Translations under genes and position numbers: made by a program
The notes under the pieces: model-generated
Told to the model about the DNA's origin: nothing
The model's input: only the letters and a program-made list of their open reading frames with translations
Database searches by the model: none
Shown here: positions 26,401-34,270 of the stretch, piece after piece
Layout of the letters: each line of letters opens with the position of its first letter
How positions within the stretch are numbered: the first letter of the stretch is position 1
Assembly (NCBI GenBank): GCA_041391425.1
Contig: JAWKNZ010000003.1
Location: forward strand, 372,001-436,000
Direction of reading: 5' to 3'
DNA: 64,000 bases
Source: JAWKNZ01 sp041391425
GTDB lineage: Bacteria; Bdellovibrionota_B; Oligoflexia; Oligoflexales; JAWKNZ01

Positions 26401-27765
26401 TTTGTAAAGATAGACGGACTCCAGGTCACATTCTATTCCGACAATATTGAGGGTGCTTAATATCCCGCCTTTACCATTTTCGTCTGGAAATCCAAGCAAA
26501 ATTTCCCTGGTTTGTTGAAAAATTTCTTCTTTATATGGAAGATTTCTGGTTAGATAAATTCTAGTTAATCTATTACCTACGTCTATGGACTGTGCTAGTA
26601 ATGTCTGTAAGAATATTTCTATATCAGCAGAATTTGATGTGGATTTGCTAAATTGTGCAACTAGATTTACTAGAGCTAAGTGATTTAAGTATACTCTTCC
26701 TCCATCAACGGGTTCTAAATATAAAATTCTTCCAGATTCATTTATGCGAATTTTCATATAGTATAAGGGAAAGCGAAATGTTTGCAAACGTCCGAATTCT
26801 TTTTTATATATGGCGTCCATGATTTCAAAGCCAATATAGAACTCATGATCTCTTTGACCAAGAAAATTTTGTCTTAGCTCGTTGATCTCATCTGTGGAAA
26901 ATTCGCAACGGAATGGGACTTGCGAAAAATGTTTAATATCGCTAGCTAATAAAGGAATGTGAAATGAATTGCTTGACTTAGATTTATTGGACCTGGAATG
27001 TCCTCTCTGTAGCGATTTTTCAGCATCAATTTCTCCGCCTTTAAATAGCAAGTCATAATTAACTTGATAAGCTTTTTCATTTGAGCGCTCAGCTAGCCTG
27101 GATTTAAATTGTTGGTAGGAGGTCTCTGTGTTCTTTGTTTTATCGTTTTGATGAGTATTACTTTGTGGACTAGTCTTATATGATTCTTCTGGCTTAATAT
27201 CATTTAGTCTCTTTCCCAAAAACGGGACATAGGGCTCACTATGAGATAAAACATCTTTTTTAATTAGTAAATCACTTGTTATGCTATCACTACCCTCAGA
27301 AAATGTAAATTGAAATAGCTTATGATATGAGATGATGCGTTGTAGAACCTCATTGGCTTGATAAAGTTTCTTATGATATAAAAGCTTGCATAGATCTGGT
27401 AGTGCTTCCTGGCTTAATGAGATAAAACCAGTGGAGTCTTGTTTGGGATTTAATTCTTGGATAGTTATTTTATTTGTGTCTAAAGTGTCATTAGTGATTC
27501 TATAATATGTTTTATCTTTATATTTAATTTCTTTATCGATAACGTTATTTTTATCACTTACTACTTCAGATAGGATAGAGCGAAAACGATCGAACAAAAA
27601 TCGTCCAATGATAATTTTTTCTTTTTTAGGAATATTTTCTAAAATGAAGATATGGAAACCATATTGATCATTTGTTCTTAATAAGCGGAATTTATTAAGG
27701 CGATCAAATTTTGTGGATAAGCCTTTGTCCACCGATTCGCGATTTAGGAAGTCTTGTAAGTTCAC
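23455..27765 (-). CDS. Superfamily-1 helicase with C-terminal nuclease-like domain, stator-operon effector
   Basis: 1436 residues. Residues 1 to ~520 have no motif I recognise; a low-complexity Ser/Lys segment lies near 200-270. The UPF1/DNA2-type SF1 core follows: Walker A GPPGTGKTFT (~538-547), DEATQC motif II (~1001), GDEKQTV motif III, YRCPPDII motif IV (~1086), a QGKERDYIF motif V equivalent (~1220) and SRPKKRAYHYL motif VI (~1253), with a long helical insertion between I and II. The last ~125 residues (EETINDLG, YCVDLMLV, LGLVDLCAFD) resemble a PD-(D/E)xK restriction-like fold but without the standard ExK. It starts 14 bases after the MotB-like stop, last in a four-gene operon. By position it would be the DNA-acting effector of a stator-linked defence system (inference). 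Confidence 0.88.
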   Translation of the reverse strand: MNLQDFLNRESVDKGLSTKFDRLNKFRLLRTNDQYGFHIFILENIPKKEKIIIGRFLFDRFRSILSEVVSDKNNVIDKEIKYKDKTYYRITNDTLDTNKITIQELNPKQDSTGFISLSQEALPDLCKLLYHKKLYQANEVLQRIISYHKLFQFTFSEGSDSITSDLLIKKDVLSHSEPYVPFLGKRLNDIKPEESYKTSPQSNTHQNDKTKNTETSYQQFKSRLAERSNEKAYQVNYDLLFKGGEIDAEKSLQRGHSRSNKSKSSNSFHIPLLASDIKHFSQVPFRCEFSTDEINELRQNFLGQRDHEFYIGFEIMDAIYKKEFGRLQTFRFPLYYMKIRINESGRILYLEPVDGGRVYLNHLALVNLVAQFSKSTSNSADIEIFLQTLLAQSIDVGNRLTRIYLTRNLPYKEEIFQQTREILLGFPDENGKGGILSTLNIVGIECDLESVYLYKIPKVNSPTSIALENDLDEILSLATSQAEIFNQSLLGGFLSSTYKYSKNKKERFCHTPWIPGAIPKSTRNLLDQLDANDLVLLEGPPGTGKTFTIMNLFIHCICSKKRLLIVSDQKSAIHALTEKIEEYLVGKDRNSSDAKGLLALWENSVKIVDEIPTAEDPLSKWIVDLKNMLKVDLAQDGFWPEANENLDERLNSIEQKMIETKNKIQHIMDKKLGANADAKNRVTPKRFHPTTESDIENLYKFIKFVCSKNSNSTQLDVSIKNIRHLVRRFVGDREFIAKSDLKTCYNEFNIPHLVDENYINNLKTCYDTLNFIEKTKPRKQEIFFAALNKLNMQKMSKIIQKQWEDAFPNDANIVRKIFIYCLSLFRYPLRNILRSLKAILAVQLKLARELQQVDPSIAKQFSLMHQALDPDKSNLTQFNLEICRFATSSKGSVEGKTSIQEYLDRLGMLQAKRDKVVRLKVLQEMNEIAKNAFKSGEKGETSLATSIASSLDSLKNQRNIDEGAAFYNDLRSKLSEAYPIWICRKQAVPFLFPVKEQNFDLVIVDEATQCRVDDALPLLYRAKKILVVGDEKQTVLAKNSVVDDYLFREFSLEEHLRQTQARGIKGGGSHLFGLIKGIKQGHVMLDEHYRCPPDIIQYSNKYVYNEKLRKMQWTPIGSPASLVIDYKEKDATIAGRQSSGQYKGIETDMVDRFLDFVGKTVLKIEKETGDKINLETDVALCYFLLKNEPYIKRIKQEFLRKLNRGNDILDGAGAALQGKERDYIFYLWDVDRSNMLAFRQGDDEDKRKGEMNVLMSRPKKRAYHYLHKNFDQIEHRKASITEFLWDAYLKQYEKNQKKQLATRHQDPGPNFIPWRRSSGQLMEAMIEETINDLGNKKSKVEFQYSVAIGDPRYCVDLMLVPHENKRQTPSLGLVDLCAFDNEKYSADYVIDYYFQLKRAIPSVNPIFLFMHELADDQSRAYKRFLEEIRSTLFPHG

Positions 27766-27779
27766 TATTACCTCTAAGT

Positions 27780-28421
27780 TTATCTAATTAATATAGATAC
27801 TCTTCTGTTTTGTGCTCTGGCATTATATAGTTGTTTTCCTGTTTTCTTATTTATTGGGACTTTGGGAGTCGTAGAACCATAACCAACTATTCTTAGGCGT
27901 TTATCTGGAAAGCCAAAGTCTAGTAAATAATGCACAACACTTGCTGATCGTTTGCCACTTAGAGACCAATTGGTTTCTCTCTCTTCACCGTATATTTTAT
28001 ATAGGGGGACATCATCAGTATGCCCTTCTACATCTATTTGATAGTCAGTCTTGAGAATTTCGGACAGCAAGCGATCTAGGTTATGCATTTGTTTGAAATT
28101 TAATAGAGCACTGCCAGTGTCAAATAGAACAGCTGTATCTAGGTCTAATCTTAAGCCATCTTTGTCCATTCTAACTTTAATGCCTGTGTCATCAAAATTT
28201 GACAGAACAACTTGTAGGCGGTCTTGTAGTTCTACTAAAGTACCCTTTGTAGTGCCTGTAAAACCGGTTTTTATTGCTTCAAATGAACCTTTTTCTATTC
28301 GACTCATTCCTAAAATCATGACAAAAAAAACACACAATAGGACCATAAGGTCACTGAAGCTTATGTAGAAAGTATTGATTTGACGATTCTCGATATCTTG
28401 ATTGAGATCTGCAATTCTCAT
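27780..28421 (-). CDS. MotB-like stator subunit with OmpA peptidoglycan-binding domain
   Basis: 213 residues. One membrane helix (~16-40: FYISFSDLMVLLCVFFVMIL) containing Asp24 in the SFSDLM context, equivalent to the proton-carrying Asp32 of E. coli MotB. A linker/plug follows, then an OmpA-like domain (~95-213) with DVEGHTDDVPL, NWSLSGKRSASVV and NRRVSILI motifs that bind peptidoglycan. It pairs with the MotA-like gene upstream (ATGA overlap), forming a 5:2-type ion-driven stator in the inner membrane. It is close to ZorB of Zorya in architecture but also to flagellar MotB; the helicase gene directly downstream favours the defence reading. Confidence 0.9.
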   Translation of the reverse strand: MRIADLNQDIENRQINTFYISFSDLMVLLCVFFVMILGMSRIEKGSFEAIKTGFTGTTKGTLVELQDRLQVVLSNFDDTGIKVRMDKDGLRLDLDTAVLFDTGSALLNFKQMHNLDRLLSEILKTDYQIDVEGHTDDVPLYKIYGEERETNWSLSGKRSASVVHYLLDFGFPDKRLRIVGYGSTTPKVPINKKTGKQLYNARAQNRRVSILIR

Positions 28422-29200
28422 GAAGCCTCCAAAATTGGAGTATGTGTTCTATCCATTCTTCTTTCATCTCGATTTAAGAGAATTGCTATTTTACTCAGTA
28501 ATTGCTTATTTGCTTCTAGTAGTATCTCATTATGATGCTGTAGTCTTCCGGCCAAAGGTGAAAATAATAATGACCCAAGTCCGGCACCATATGCAGTCGT
28601 CATTAATGCTAATGACATAGATGGTCCTATTTGAGCTGGATGGCTTAATGTTTTTAGTACACCGATTAATCCTAAAACGGTTCCAAATAAACCTAATGAA
28701 GGGGAAGTTACCGCGGCTTTGTTTAAAAGATTTGTAGCCACTGATCTTTTTAGAAATTCATCAGATATTTTTGCTGTTACAAATTCATCAATTTCTTCAA
28801 ATAAGAGTCCGCGATTATGCATATAGACTATATCATTCAATAAATCACCTGTGATTTCTTCGCCTTCACGTAGCTCTGAAATACTAGCTCCATTCATAAT
28901 TGCGCGATCTAGATGAGTTAATTCTATTAGAAGTTTTTTTTCTGGGGTGCCTAGAAATGATTTTAAAATTACAATCATGCTAGTATAGAAGCTTGATAAG
29001 TCAAATTGAAATAATAAGCTTGCAAAGGTACCGATAACGACAATCGCAATGCTTCTTATGTCAATAAGATGATTGAAATCATTTACACTTTCAATTGTCA
29101 TGAGTGCTATAACTAGCCCTACCATACTAATGACTAACGAAATTGGATCAAATCGTTTGCGTGTGGTGTGTAAATATTTTTTCGCATCTAGGCCTTCCAT
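28418..29200 (-). CDS. MotA-like stator subunit
   Basis: 260 residues, four membrane helices (about 19-38, 48-67, 168-190 and 202-222). The cytoplasmic loop carries acidic and basic residues, and the TM3-TM4 region PSLGLFGTVLGLIGVLKTL / MSLALMTTAYGAGLGSLLF is the MotA/PomA/ExbB signature. Unlike ZorA of Zorya, which carries a long cytosolic tail, this protein stops soon after TM4 (normal MotA length). Start overlaps the coiled-coil gene's stop (TAATG) and its own stop overlaps the MotB-like start. It would conduct ions and rotate around the MotB-like dimer. Confidence 0.9.
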   Translation of the reverse strand: MEGLDAKKYLHTTRKRFDPISLVISMVGLVIALMTIESVNDFNHLIDIRSIAIVVIGTFASLLFQFDLSSFYTSMIVILKSFLGTPEKKLLIELTHLDRAIMNGASISELREGEEITGDLLNDIVYMHNRGLLFEEIDEFVTAKISDEFLKRSVATNLLNKAAVTSPSLGLFGTVLGLIGVLKTLSHPAQIGPSMSLALMTTAYGAGLGSLLFSPLAGRLQHHNEILLEANKQLLSKIAILLNRDERRMDRTHTPILEAS

Positions 29201-30333
29201 TATGCTACCTCGTTTTTTTTCGTTGAATTTTGTGGCATAGATTCTTCGAATCTTTCGAGACTTTCATAGTCTATTTGGCTTATAGCTATTTTTTCTTGAA
29301 TTCTTTTTTGATATTCTAGTGCATTTGTTTGTTCACACTTTTCAAATCGAATGATATGAGAATTGAAGTGATATAGAAGAACTTTATTTCCTCTTTTGAG
29401 GTTTGATATCAATGTTTTTTCATCTTTGTTTGCTGCTTCTAATACAACAGTATTGCGTTTATGGTCTCTTATTTTCAAGAATGGTTCTTCGCTCGATAGT
29501 ACTTCTCCTAGACTGACTACGAATGCCTTCTTGGATTGTTGGTAGAAATAAGCTGATTCTACTTTTCCATCTTTGATGTATACCAGACAAGAGTTCCCTA
29601 CTTCTGGGATTTCGTTTAAATGTTTCATAGGTAAATGGAAACTTTTTCTATCTATTCGAAGAACGACCATTCGTTCTGCTAGGAGTATTCCTCTTACTTG
29701 TGCAATTCTTATGTTTTCCGGAAGGATATTTCCTTCAGCTAAGTGTTGATTATAGGAGTGATGTCTTTCTATATTTTTTAGATTTTCTTGCAAGATGCCA
29801 ATCTGTTGTTTTAAATTTTTATTTTCTTCTTTTAAAAATTTTGCCTCTTCTCGTAAAGAATTTATTGTTTCTTTTTTGCTGTCTCCTTTGATGTTTTTTT
29901 CATGAAGACTTTGCAATTTTTTAAGTTGAAATTCGTAATTAGCTATTTCTTCGTAGAACTTTTGTAATAGCAACCCACTATGGCTTTTTGATGGCATTTT
30001 AAATACTAGACAAGGTAAAAATGTTTTTAATTTTACTGCGTCATTAGTTGATTCGGCGGAATTATTGCTATTACCTTTAATAGCTATAGTTAGATGATCT
30101 AGGCAGGTCAGAATATTTTCTAAGTTAGGAACGTAACCGTTCGCTTTTAGTACTGTTACAATAATGTCGAGTGGCTTTTGAAAGTATAAGCGGTCAAAGG
30201 TCATGTGAAATAAGTCACTTGCATGATCTAAGTCTGCTGATGATAGAGAAAAAGCCATATTTGCGTTTGATAGATCACAACTATCTTCTTGCAGGTAAAT
30301 AGACTGGATTTTTCCTTGTTTACCAATTTTCAA
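29200..30333 (-). CDS. Coiled-coil protein, first gene of stator-helicase operon
   Basis: 377 residues, soluble, no family recognised. Residues ~1-125 are an alpha/beta-looking domain; ~128-198 are a strong heptad-rich coiled coil (LREEAKFLKEENKNLKQQIG); ~210-340 look beta-rich (VRGILLAERMVVLRIDRKSF, GNSCLVYIKDGKVESAYFY); a charged helical tail ends the chain. One-base overlap with the MotA-like gene implies translational coupling, so it is likely a stoichiometric partner. Because the MotA-like subunit lacks the ZorA tail, this protein may supply the cytoplasmic signalling element (inference). The start at 30333 lies 58 bases from an inverted-repeat block. Confidence 0.75.
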   Translation of the reverse strand: MKIGKQGKIQSIYLQEDSCDLSNANMAFSLSSADLDHASDLFHMTFDRLYFQKPLDIIVTVLKANGYVPNLENILTCLDHLTIAIKGNSNNSAESTNDAVKLKTFLPCLVFKMPSKSHSGLLLQKFYEEIANYEFQLKKLQSLHEKNIKGDSKKETINSLREEAKFLKEENKNLKQQIGILQENLKNIERHHSYNQHLAEGNILPENIRIAQVRGILLAERMVVLRIDRKSFHLPMKHLNEIPEVGNSCLVYIKDGKVESAYFYQQSKKAFVVSLGEVLSSEEPFLKIRDHKRNTVVLEAANKDEKTLISNLKRGNKVLLYHFNSHIIRFEKCEQTNALEYQKRIQEKIAISQIDYESLERFEESMPQNSTKKNEVA

Positions 30334-30390
30334 ATTTGCCTCTAAGTAAAGTTTTTTGTATATGGTGAAACGTCTTGTCTTTACATTTTT

Positions 30391-30634
30391 TTACTCTTAC
30401 CCATAAGCCACAAAGTGATTGGTAAGCAGCTTTCCAATCACCGAAAGCAGTGTTACCAGACCTTCTGAAGATAGAGGTAAGGTGAAGGAAGAATCTCTAA
30501 CCCCATACTCATGTTTAATAATTTGAGATATTTCGTTTCACTCAATATGACGCTTCTCGTGCTCATGTTTAATAATTTGAGATATTTCGTTTCACTCAAC
30601 ATGACGCTCCCGCATACTTATGGGTAAGAGTAAG
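30391..30634. repeat. Inverted-repeat block upstream of stator-helicase operon
   Basis: Perfect 17-base ends TTACTCTTACCCATAAG (30391-30407) and CTTATGGGTAAGAGTAA (30618-30634). Inside: an 8-bp stem GTGATTGG/CCAATCAC (30415-30441) and two 47-base direct repeats (30508-30554 and 30562-30608, one mismatch) of CTCATGTTTAATAATTTGAG...TTCGTTTCACTCAAxATGACGCT, which is the REP-like consensus in reverse. It looks like a small non-autonomous element that landed in the promoter region. Confidence 0.8.
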
Positions 30635-31008
30635 TTACATTTTGGGAAACTCGGAAAGCCCTCCCGCAGGTATGTATCGGCATAACTTTTTAAAATTCAA
30701 GATGTTAAGTATAGGCTAAGCTGCTTATTCGAATTAGGTATGCAAGTGCACAATAAATATTCTCTGAATTTAAGCAATATGCAAAAATATTGATCATGCC
30801 TAAGCCTGATTGGATAACTAGCTTAAATTTATGAATTAAATTCAGAACTAAAGGCTATTGACAAGTGCCTTTGTCAGAAATTATTTTCTTTCGAGCAAAA
30901 TTGCGTGGCATTATGTGCTGAGGTGTGGTTTCAATGGAATGGTTATCAGAGCCTTAATATAGAGCAAATTTGTAATTGTTAGAATAGATTGGACAGAGGG
31001 TTGGAGTT
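30635..31008. other. Intergenic, no gene seen
   Basis: Between the inverted-repeat block and the Zn-finger gene I see no coding frame. Divergent promoters for both flanking operons must lie in 30334-31000, but none can be placed confidently. Confidence 0.35.
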
Positions 31009-31344
31009 ATGGCTGGAAGTTTGGCTGATGCCTTAAAAAAGGCGGGACTTTCGAGTAGCGAAAATGAGTATGATAAAAGGTCAGGACGTAAGAAGAAGCC
31101 AGTTAAAGGCAAAACAACAAAAACGCATGATCATCATCATAGAACTGACTGTGAGTTGTGCCGTAAGACGGCTCCAGATGTAGAGCGCTATAATCATACT
31201 AACAGAAGTATAGATGCTTCTTGGCTGTGCATTCCTTGCGCTGATCGGTTGTCAATACCAGATGAATGCCGCCAAACTAATCAGAGTGATTTTGCAATGC
31301 GCAAAATGTTCACCAGGCAGTTTGGCCGGACCAAACAGTTTTAA
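31009..31344 (+). CDS. Small zinc-finger protein, unknown function
   Basis: 111 residues. A short N-terminal helix (SLADALKKAGL, as seen at the start of several small RNA- or ribosome-associated proteins), a basic linker, a histidine cluster DHHHRTD and two CxxC pairs (CELC and CIPC, 29 residues apart) that form a zinc ribbon. Ribosome site GGAG before ATG 31009. No family name recognised. A terminator follows, so it is monocistronic. Confidence 0.75.
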   Translation: MAGSLADALKKAGLSSSENEYDKRSGRKKKPVKGKTTKTHDHHHRTDCELCRKTAPDVERYNHTNRSIDASWLCIPCADRLSIPDECRQTNQSDFAMRKMFTRQFGRTKQF

Positions 31345-31370
31345 TAGGGGCTCAAGCGTATTAAAAGAAT

Positions 31371-31399
31371 CTGTCTGAATAGGCTTCAGGCAGGTTTTT
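31371..31399 (+). terminator. Intrinsic terminator
   Basis: CTGTCTGAA (31371-31379), loop TAGGC, TTCAGGCAG (31385-31393) then GTTTTTG, 27 bases after the Zn-finger gene stop. Confidence 0.75.
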
Positions 31400-31819
31400 G
31401 TTCATTTTTACCAACCTAATTATGTTGGTCTAGCCTATGGTGCCAAAAAGCTGCTCGAAATTACCTATGATTGGGTATAAAATTGAAGTTGTATTATGGG
31501 AGAGCCATGAACCTAGGTATAGGTTTGCTTTTATTTAAGGTGTGTTATCATTTTGACCTCTTTAGAGGTCGTTTGAATTTTGGTGCTCTTGTTGATAGCT
31601 ATAGTCTTAAGAGAGAAGGTTGGGCAGAAGTTGAAAGGCTAATACACCTCCATCAATACTAAACTTTATTTTTGGGATGACCGACTACTGTTATTAAGGA
31701 AAATACTGCCTATGAGGTTAAGGTGTGGCTTGGCAGAGTGACTTCGCAGGTTTTATCCTTTTTAATCAATGTTGTGGTGCTGGTATTTATTTGTATCTAG
31801 CTAGTTTGAGGATTAGGTA
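31400..31819. other. Intergenic, no gene supported
   Basis: A 63-codon frame at 31471-31662 has no ribosome site and no recognisable motif, so it is not called. Confidence 0.4.
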
Positions 31820-33181
31820 TTGCGTAATAAATTAGAACGTTTAATGCTGAGTAAAACTTTTTTAGTTGTTAATGCAGCTATGTTGGTTTTAGCAATTGTT
31901 GCAACGATTGTTGTTAGGATTGAAGCCGAGGTTTATCAAAACTCTCTTAATTTAGAGGCGCCTACGAACTCAGTGGTCTATAAGGCTGTAGAGAAAAAGG
32001 TACAAGAAGAGAATAAACTACAAGCTACTGAGCATGTTGTTAGGCCGAATTCGTCAATATATCAAACTTTTTTAAAGGCGGGAGTTTCTGATGCTTTGAC
32101 TCAAAACCTTGTCGAAGCTGCGAAGCCTTTGGTTGATCTAGCGATTATTAAGCCTAAGACAAAACTCAAAATGTACTGGGATAGAGACGATGGCAGTGCT
32201 TTACAAAAAATAGAACTTCCTTTGAATAAAACTGAAGATTTAGTGCTCTTTAATAATGAGGGCGAGTGGCATAGTCGAATTAATGAAAAAATTGTAGATA
32301 CAGAAATTGAGACTTATCAAGGTAAGGTAGTTACCACCCTTTGGGATTCGGCTACAAATGCCGGTATTAACGGTACTGTCATTAGCAAATTGGCTGATGT
32401 TTTCGCTTGGCAAATTGATTTTAGTCGTGAGATCCGTTACGGTGATACTTGGCGTATTTCAATAGAGCGGAAGGTAATAAATAATCGTCCCATTGGTTGG
32501 GGTTCTATTGTTGCTGCCGAGTTTATTAATGCCGGAGAGAAATATACTGCAATTAGATATAAAGGAAAGAATGGACGAATTTCGTATTATGATCAACATG
32601 GAGAGAGTTTAAAAAAGATTTTTTTAAAGAACCCTGTCCGTTTTAGCCGAATAACTTCGGGATTTTCCAGAAAAAGAATGCATCCTATATTAAAGGTTAA
32701 TCGGCCGCATAGGGGTGTTGATTATGCTGCGTCTAGAGGTACTCCAGTTCGTGCTGTTGGAGATGGAAGGATAACTGTTGCTACCTATAGCCGCTCTTCT
32801 GGCAATTACATAAAGATTGCTCACAACTCTACTTACAGTACTAGCTATCATCATCTGCATAAATTTGCTAAAGGAATTAAAAAAGGAAAAAAGATAAATC
32901 AAGGTGATATTATTGGGTATGTAGGATCGACAGGCTTGGCGACGGGGCCTCATCTTCATTTTGCTTTTTATGTTAATGGGCGATTTACTGATCCTCTTGG
33001 AATGAAGTTCCCATCTGCGGACCCTATTAGTAGTGCTGATCTTGATGAATATAAGAAGTTTGCAGCTGATGCTATAGCTTCTTTACCTTCCTGGCAAATG
33101 ACTGATTTTTCAAAGAAAGGCCTGACTTCAAGGAATGTCGAGCTGCATAATGAAAACAGTGATGTTATACAAATACGTTAA
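31820..33181 (+). CDS. M23-family murein endopeptidase (LysM/OapA-like architecture)
   Basis: Cell-wall peptidase that cuts peptide cross-links. 453 residues with an N-terminal membrane anchor (~11-31), a central OapA/Csd3-like region (PNSSIYQTFLKAGVSDALTQ, DFSREIRYGDTWRI), and a C-terminal LytM domain: RPHRGVDYAA with His and Asp zinc ligands (~292), then HHLHKF and TGPHLHFAF with the other histidines. Start TTG at 31820 fits GAGG at 31809-31812; ATG 31844 is an alternative. Active motifs look complete, so it is probably a functional hydrolase involved in growth or division. Confidence 0.9.
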   Translation: MRNKLERLMLSKTFLVVNAAMLVLAIVATIVVRIEAEVYQNSLNLEAPTNSVVYKAVEKKVQEENKLQATEHVVRPNSSIYQTFLKAGVSDALTQNLVEAAKPLVDLAIIKPKTKLKMYWDRDDGSALQKIELPLNKTEDLVLFNNEGEWHSRINEKIVDTEIETYQGKVVTTLWDSATNAGINGTVISKLADVFAWQIDFSREIRYGDTWRISIERKVINNRPIGWGSIVAAEFINAGEKYTAIRYKGKNGRISYYDQHGESLKKIFLKNPVRFSRITSGFSRKRMHPILKVNRPHRGVDYAASRGTPVRAVGDGRITVATYSRSSGNYIKIAHNSTYSTSYHHLHKFAKGIKKGKKINQGDIIGYVGSTGLATGPHLHFAFYVNGRFTDPLGMKFPSADPISSADLDEYKKFAADAIASLPSWQMTDFSKKGLTSRNVELHNENSDVIQIR

Positions 33182-33200
33182 TTTAATGATATAAATTCAA

Positions 33201-33228
33201 GCCATTAAAGAGCTTAATGGCGTTCTTA
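33201..33228 (+). terminator. Possible terminator of the M23 gene
   Basis: Perfect 8-bp arms GCCATTAA / TTAATGGC with a 5-base loop, 19 bases after the stop; the following GTTCTTAAT is a weak T-tract. Confidence 0.45.
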
Positions 33229-33307
33229 ATGTCCTTTGAAGTGCCTTGTTTCTAAAGAGAACCTATAATAAGCCGATATTACTCCAGTTAACAATGGAGG
33301 CGCGACT

Positions 33308-34147
33308 GTGATGTGTAAAATGAAAAAATGCATTAGAGTTAGAGTATTTTCTTTGCACAACCTGATAGTTCTTATGTTTTTCTTTGTGCTTTTAAGTGCC
33401 TTTTCAGCCTGTAAAGATGAAAATAATAAAAAACGGACGAATACGGGGACGCGGCAAAATCAAACCACTGAAAGGAATGTGATTACAACAGATCAGACTG
33501 GAGATCAACAGGTTGGCAGTCAAACTACAACCGATACTACTGGTGATCAAGGACAGCAATTTGGCGAATCTCAGGATGATGGCTCTATAGATGATAATCT
33601 TTCTACGACTACCCCAAATGGACCATGTTTTATCGACAATAAAATTACCAGAATGGATGTTATCATCAATGGAGCGATTAGTTCTCCCACAATTATATCT
33701 GAGTCATCTAAAGATCCTAAATACAATATTGGAGTTCCGGGTCAGTTGACATTTGAGTTTAACGATGGCTTTGCTCACACTGAGACTAGTGGATATGCTA
33801 AGTTGTTGAATAATCAAGGTAGAATTACGATTACTGAGTTTTCATCTTATGTAATAAATCAAATCAAGTATATTAAGATAACCTTAGGGGGACATTCTTT
33901 TAAAAACGAGGAATTTACTGAGTTTGATTTTTGGAAAGGGGAAAAGCGACGTTATAAGATTTGGGAGACCAGCCGTCTTTCTATTAATACGGTAACTATT
34001 ATTATTAATGGGAAAGAGGTTTATAAGAAGGGTGCTATGAATACCGAACTCACCAGTGAAAATGAGTTTTGGCTTGATAATCAATTGCAGGATAATCTTG
34101 TAACTAAGCAGATTATAGCGGAAAAATGTGATCCAGTTGTCGAGTAA
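33308..34147 (+). CDS. Lipoprotein, unknown function
   Basis: 279 residues. Signal sequence with hydrophobic core and lipobox-like FSAC at about residues 34-37, then a long Thr/Gln/Gly/Asp-rich linker (~40-100) and a globular beta-rich C-terminal domain with several Asn/Thr-rich strands. No family recognised. GTG 33308 and ATG 33311 are both possible; GGAGG at 33296-33300 suits either. Similar linker-plus-domain lipoproteins recur in this window (34.3, 36.2, 60.9 and 63.7 kb). Confidence 0.75.
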   Translation: MMCKMKKCIRVRVFSLHNLIVLMFFFVLLSAFSACKDENNKKRTNTGTRQNQTTERNVITTDQTGDQQVGSQTTTDTTGDQGQQFGESQDDGSIDDNLSTTTPNGPCFIDNKITRMDVIINGAISSPTIISESSKDPKYNIGVPGQLTFEFNDGFAHTETSGYAKLLNNQGRITITEFSSYVINQIKYIKITLGGHSFKNEEFTEFDFWKGEKRRYKIWETSRLSINTVTIIINGKEVYKKGAMNTELTSENEFWLDNQLQDNLVTKQIIAEKCDPVVE

Positions 34148-34270
34148 GAGTATGAGCGACTTGGAAGGTAGGCTTAATGAAAAAATCTGAATTTACTCAT
34201 AATGAGATTGTTTGTGTAGTAAAAGATAAGGATTGTGTGTAAATCAGGTAGGTTTTAATGGTATTAATTT

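Noticed and set aside
28418..29200. Housekeeping flagellar motA/motB
   Set aside because: Sequence length alone fits flagellar stators, but no flagellar gene is nearby and the pair is embedded in an operon with a large helicase. Kept as stator-like; the flagellar alternative is stated as the refuting result.
31471..31662. Small 63-codon plus-strand frame
   Set aside because: No ribosome site, no motif, lies after a terminator.
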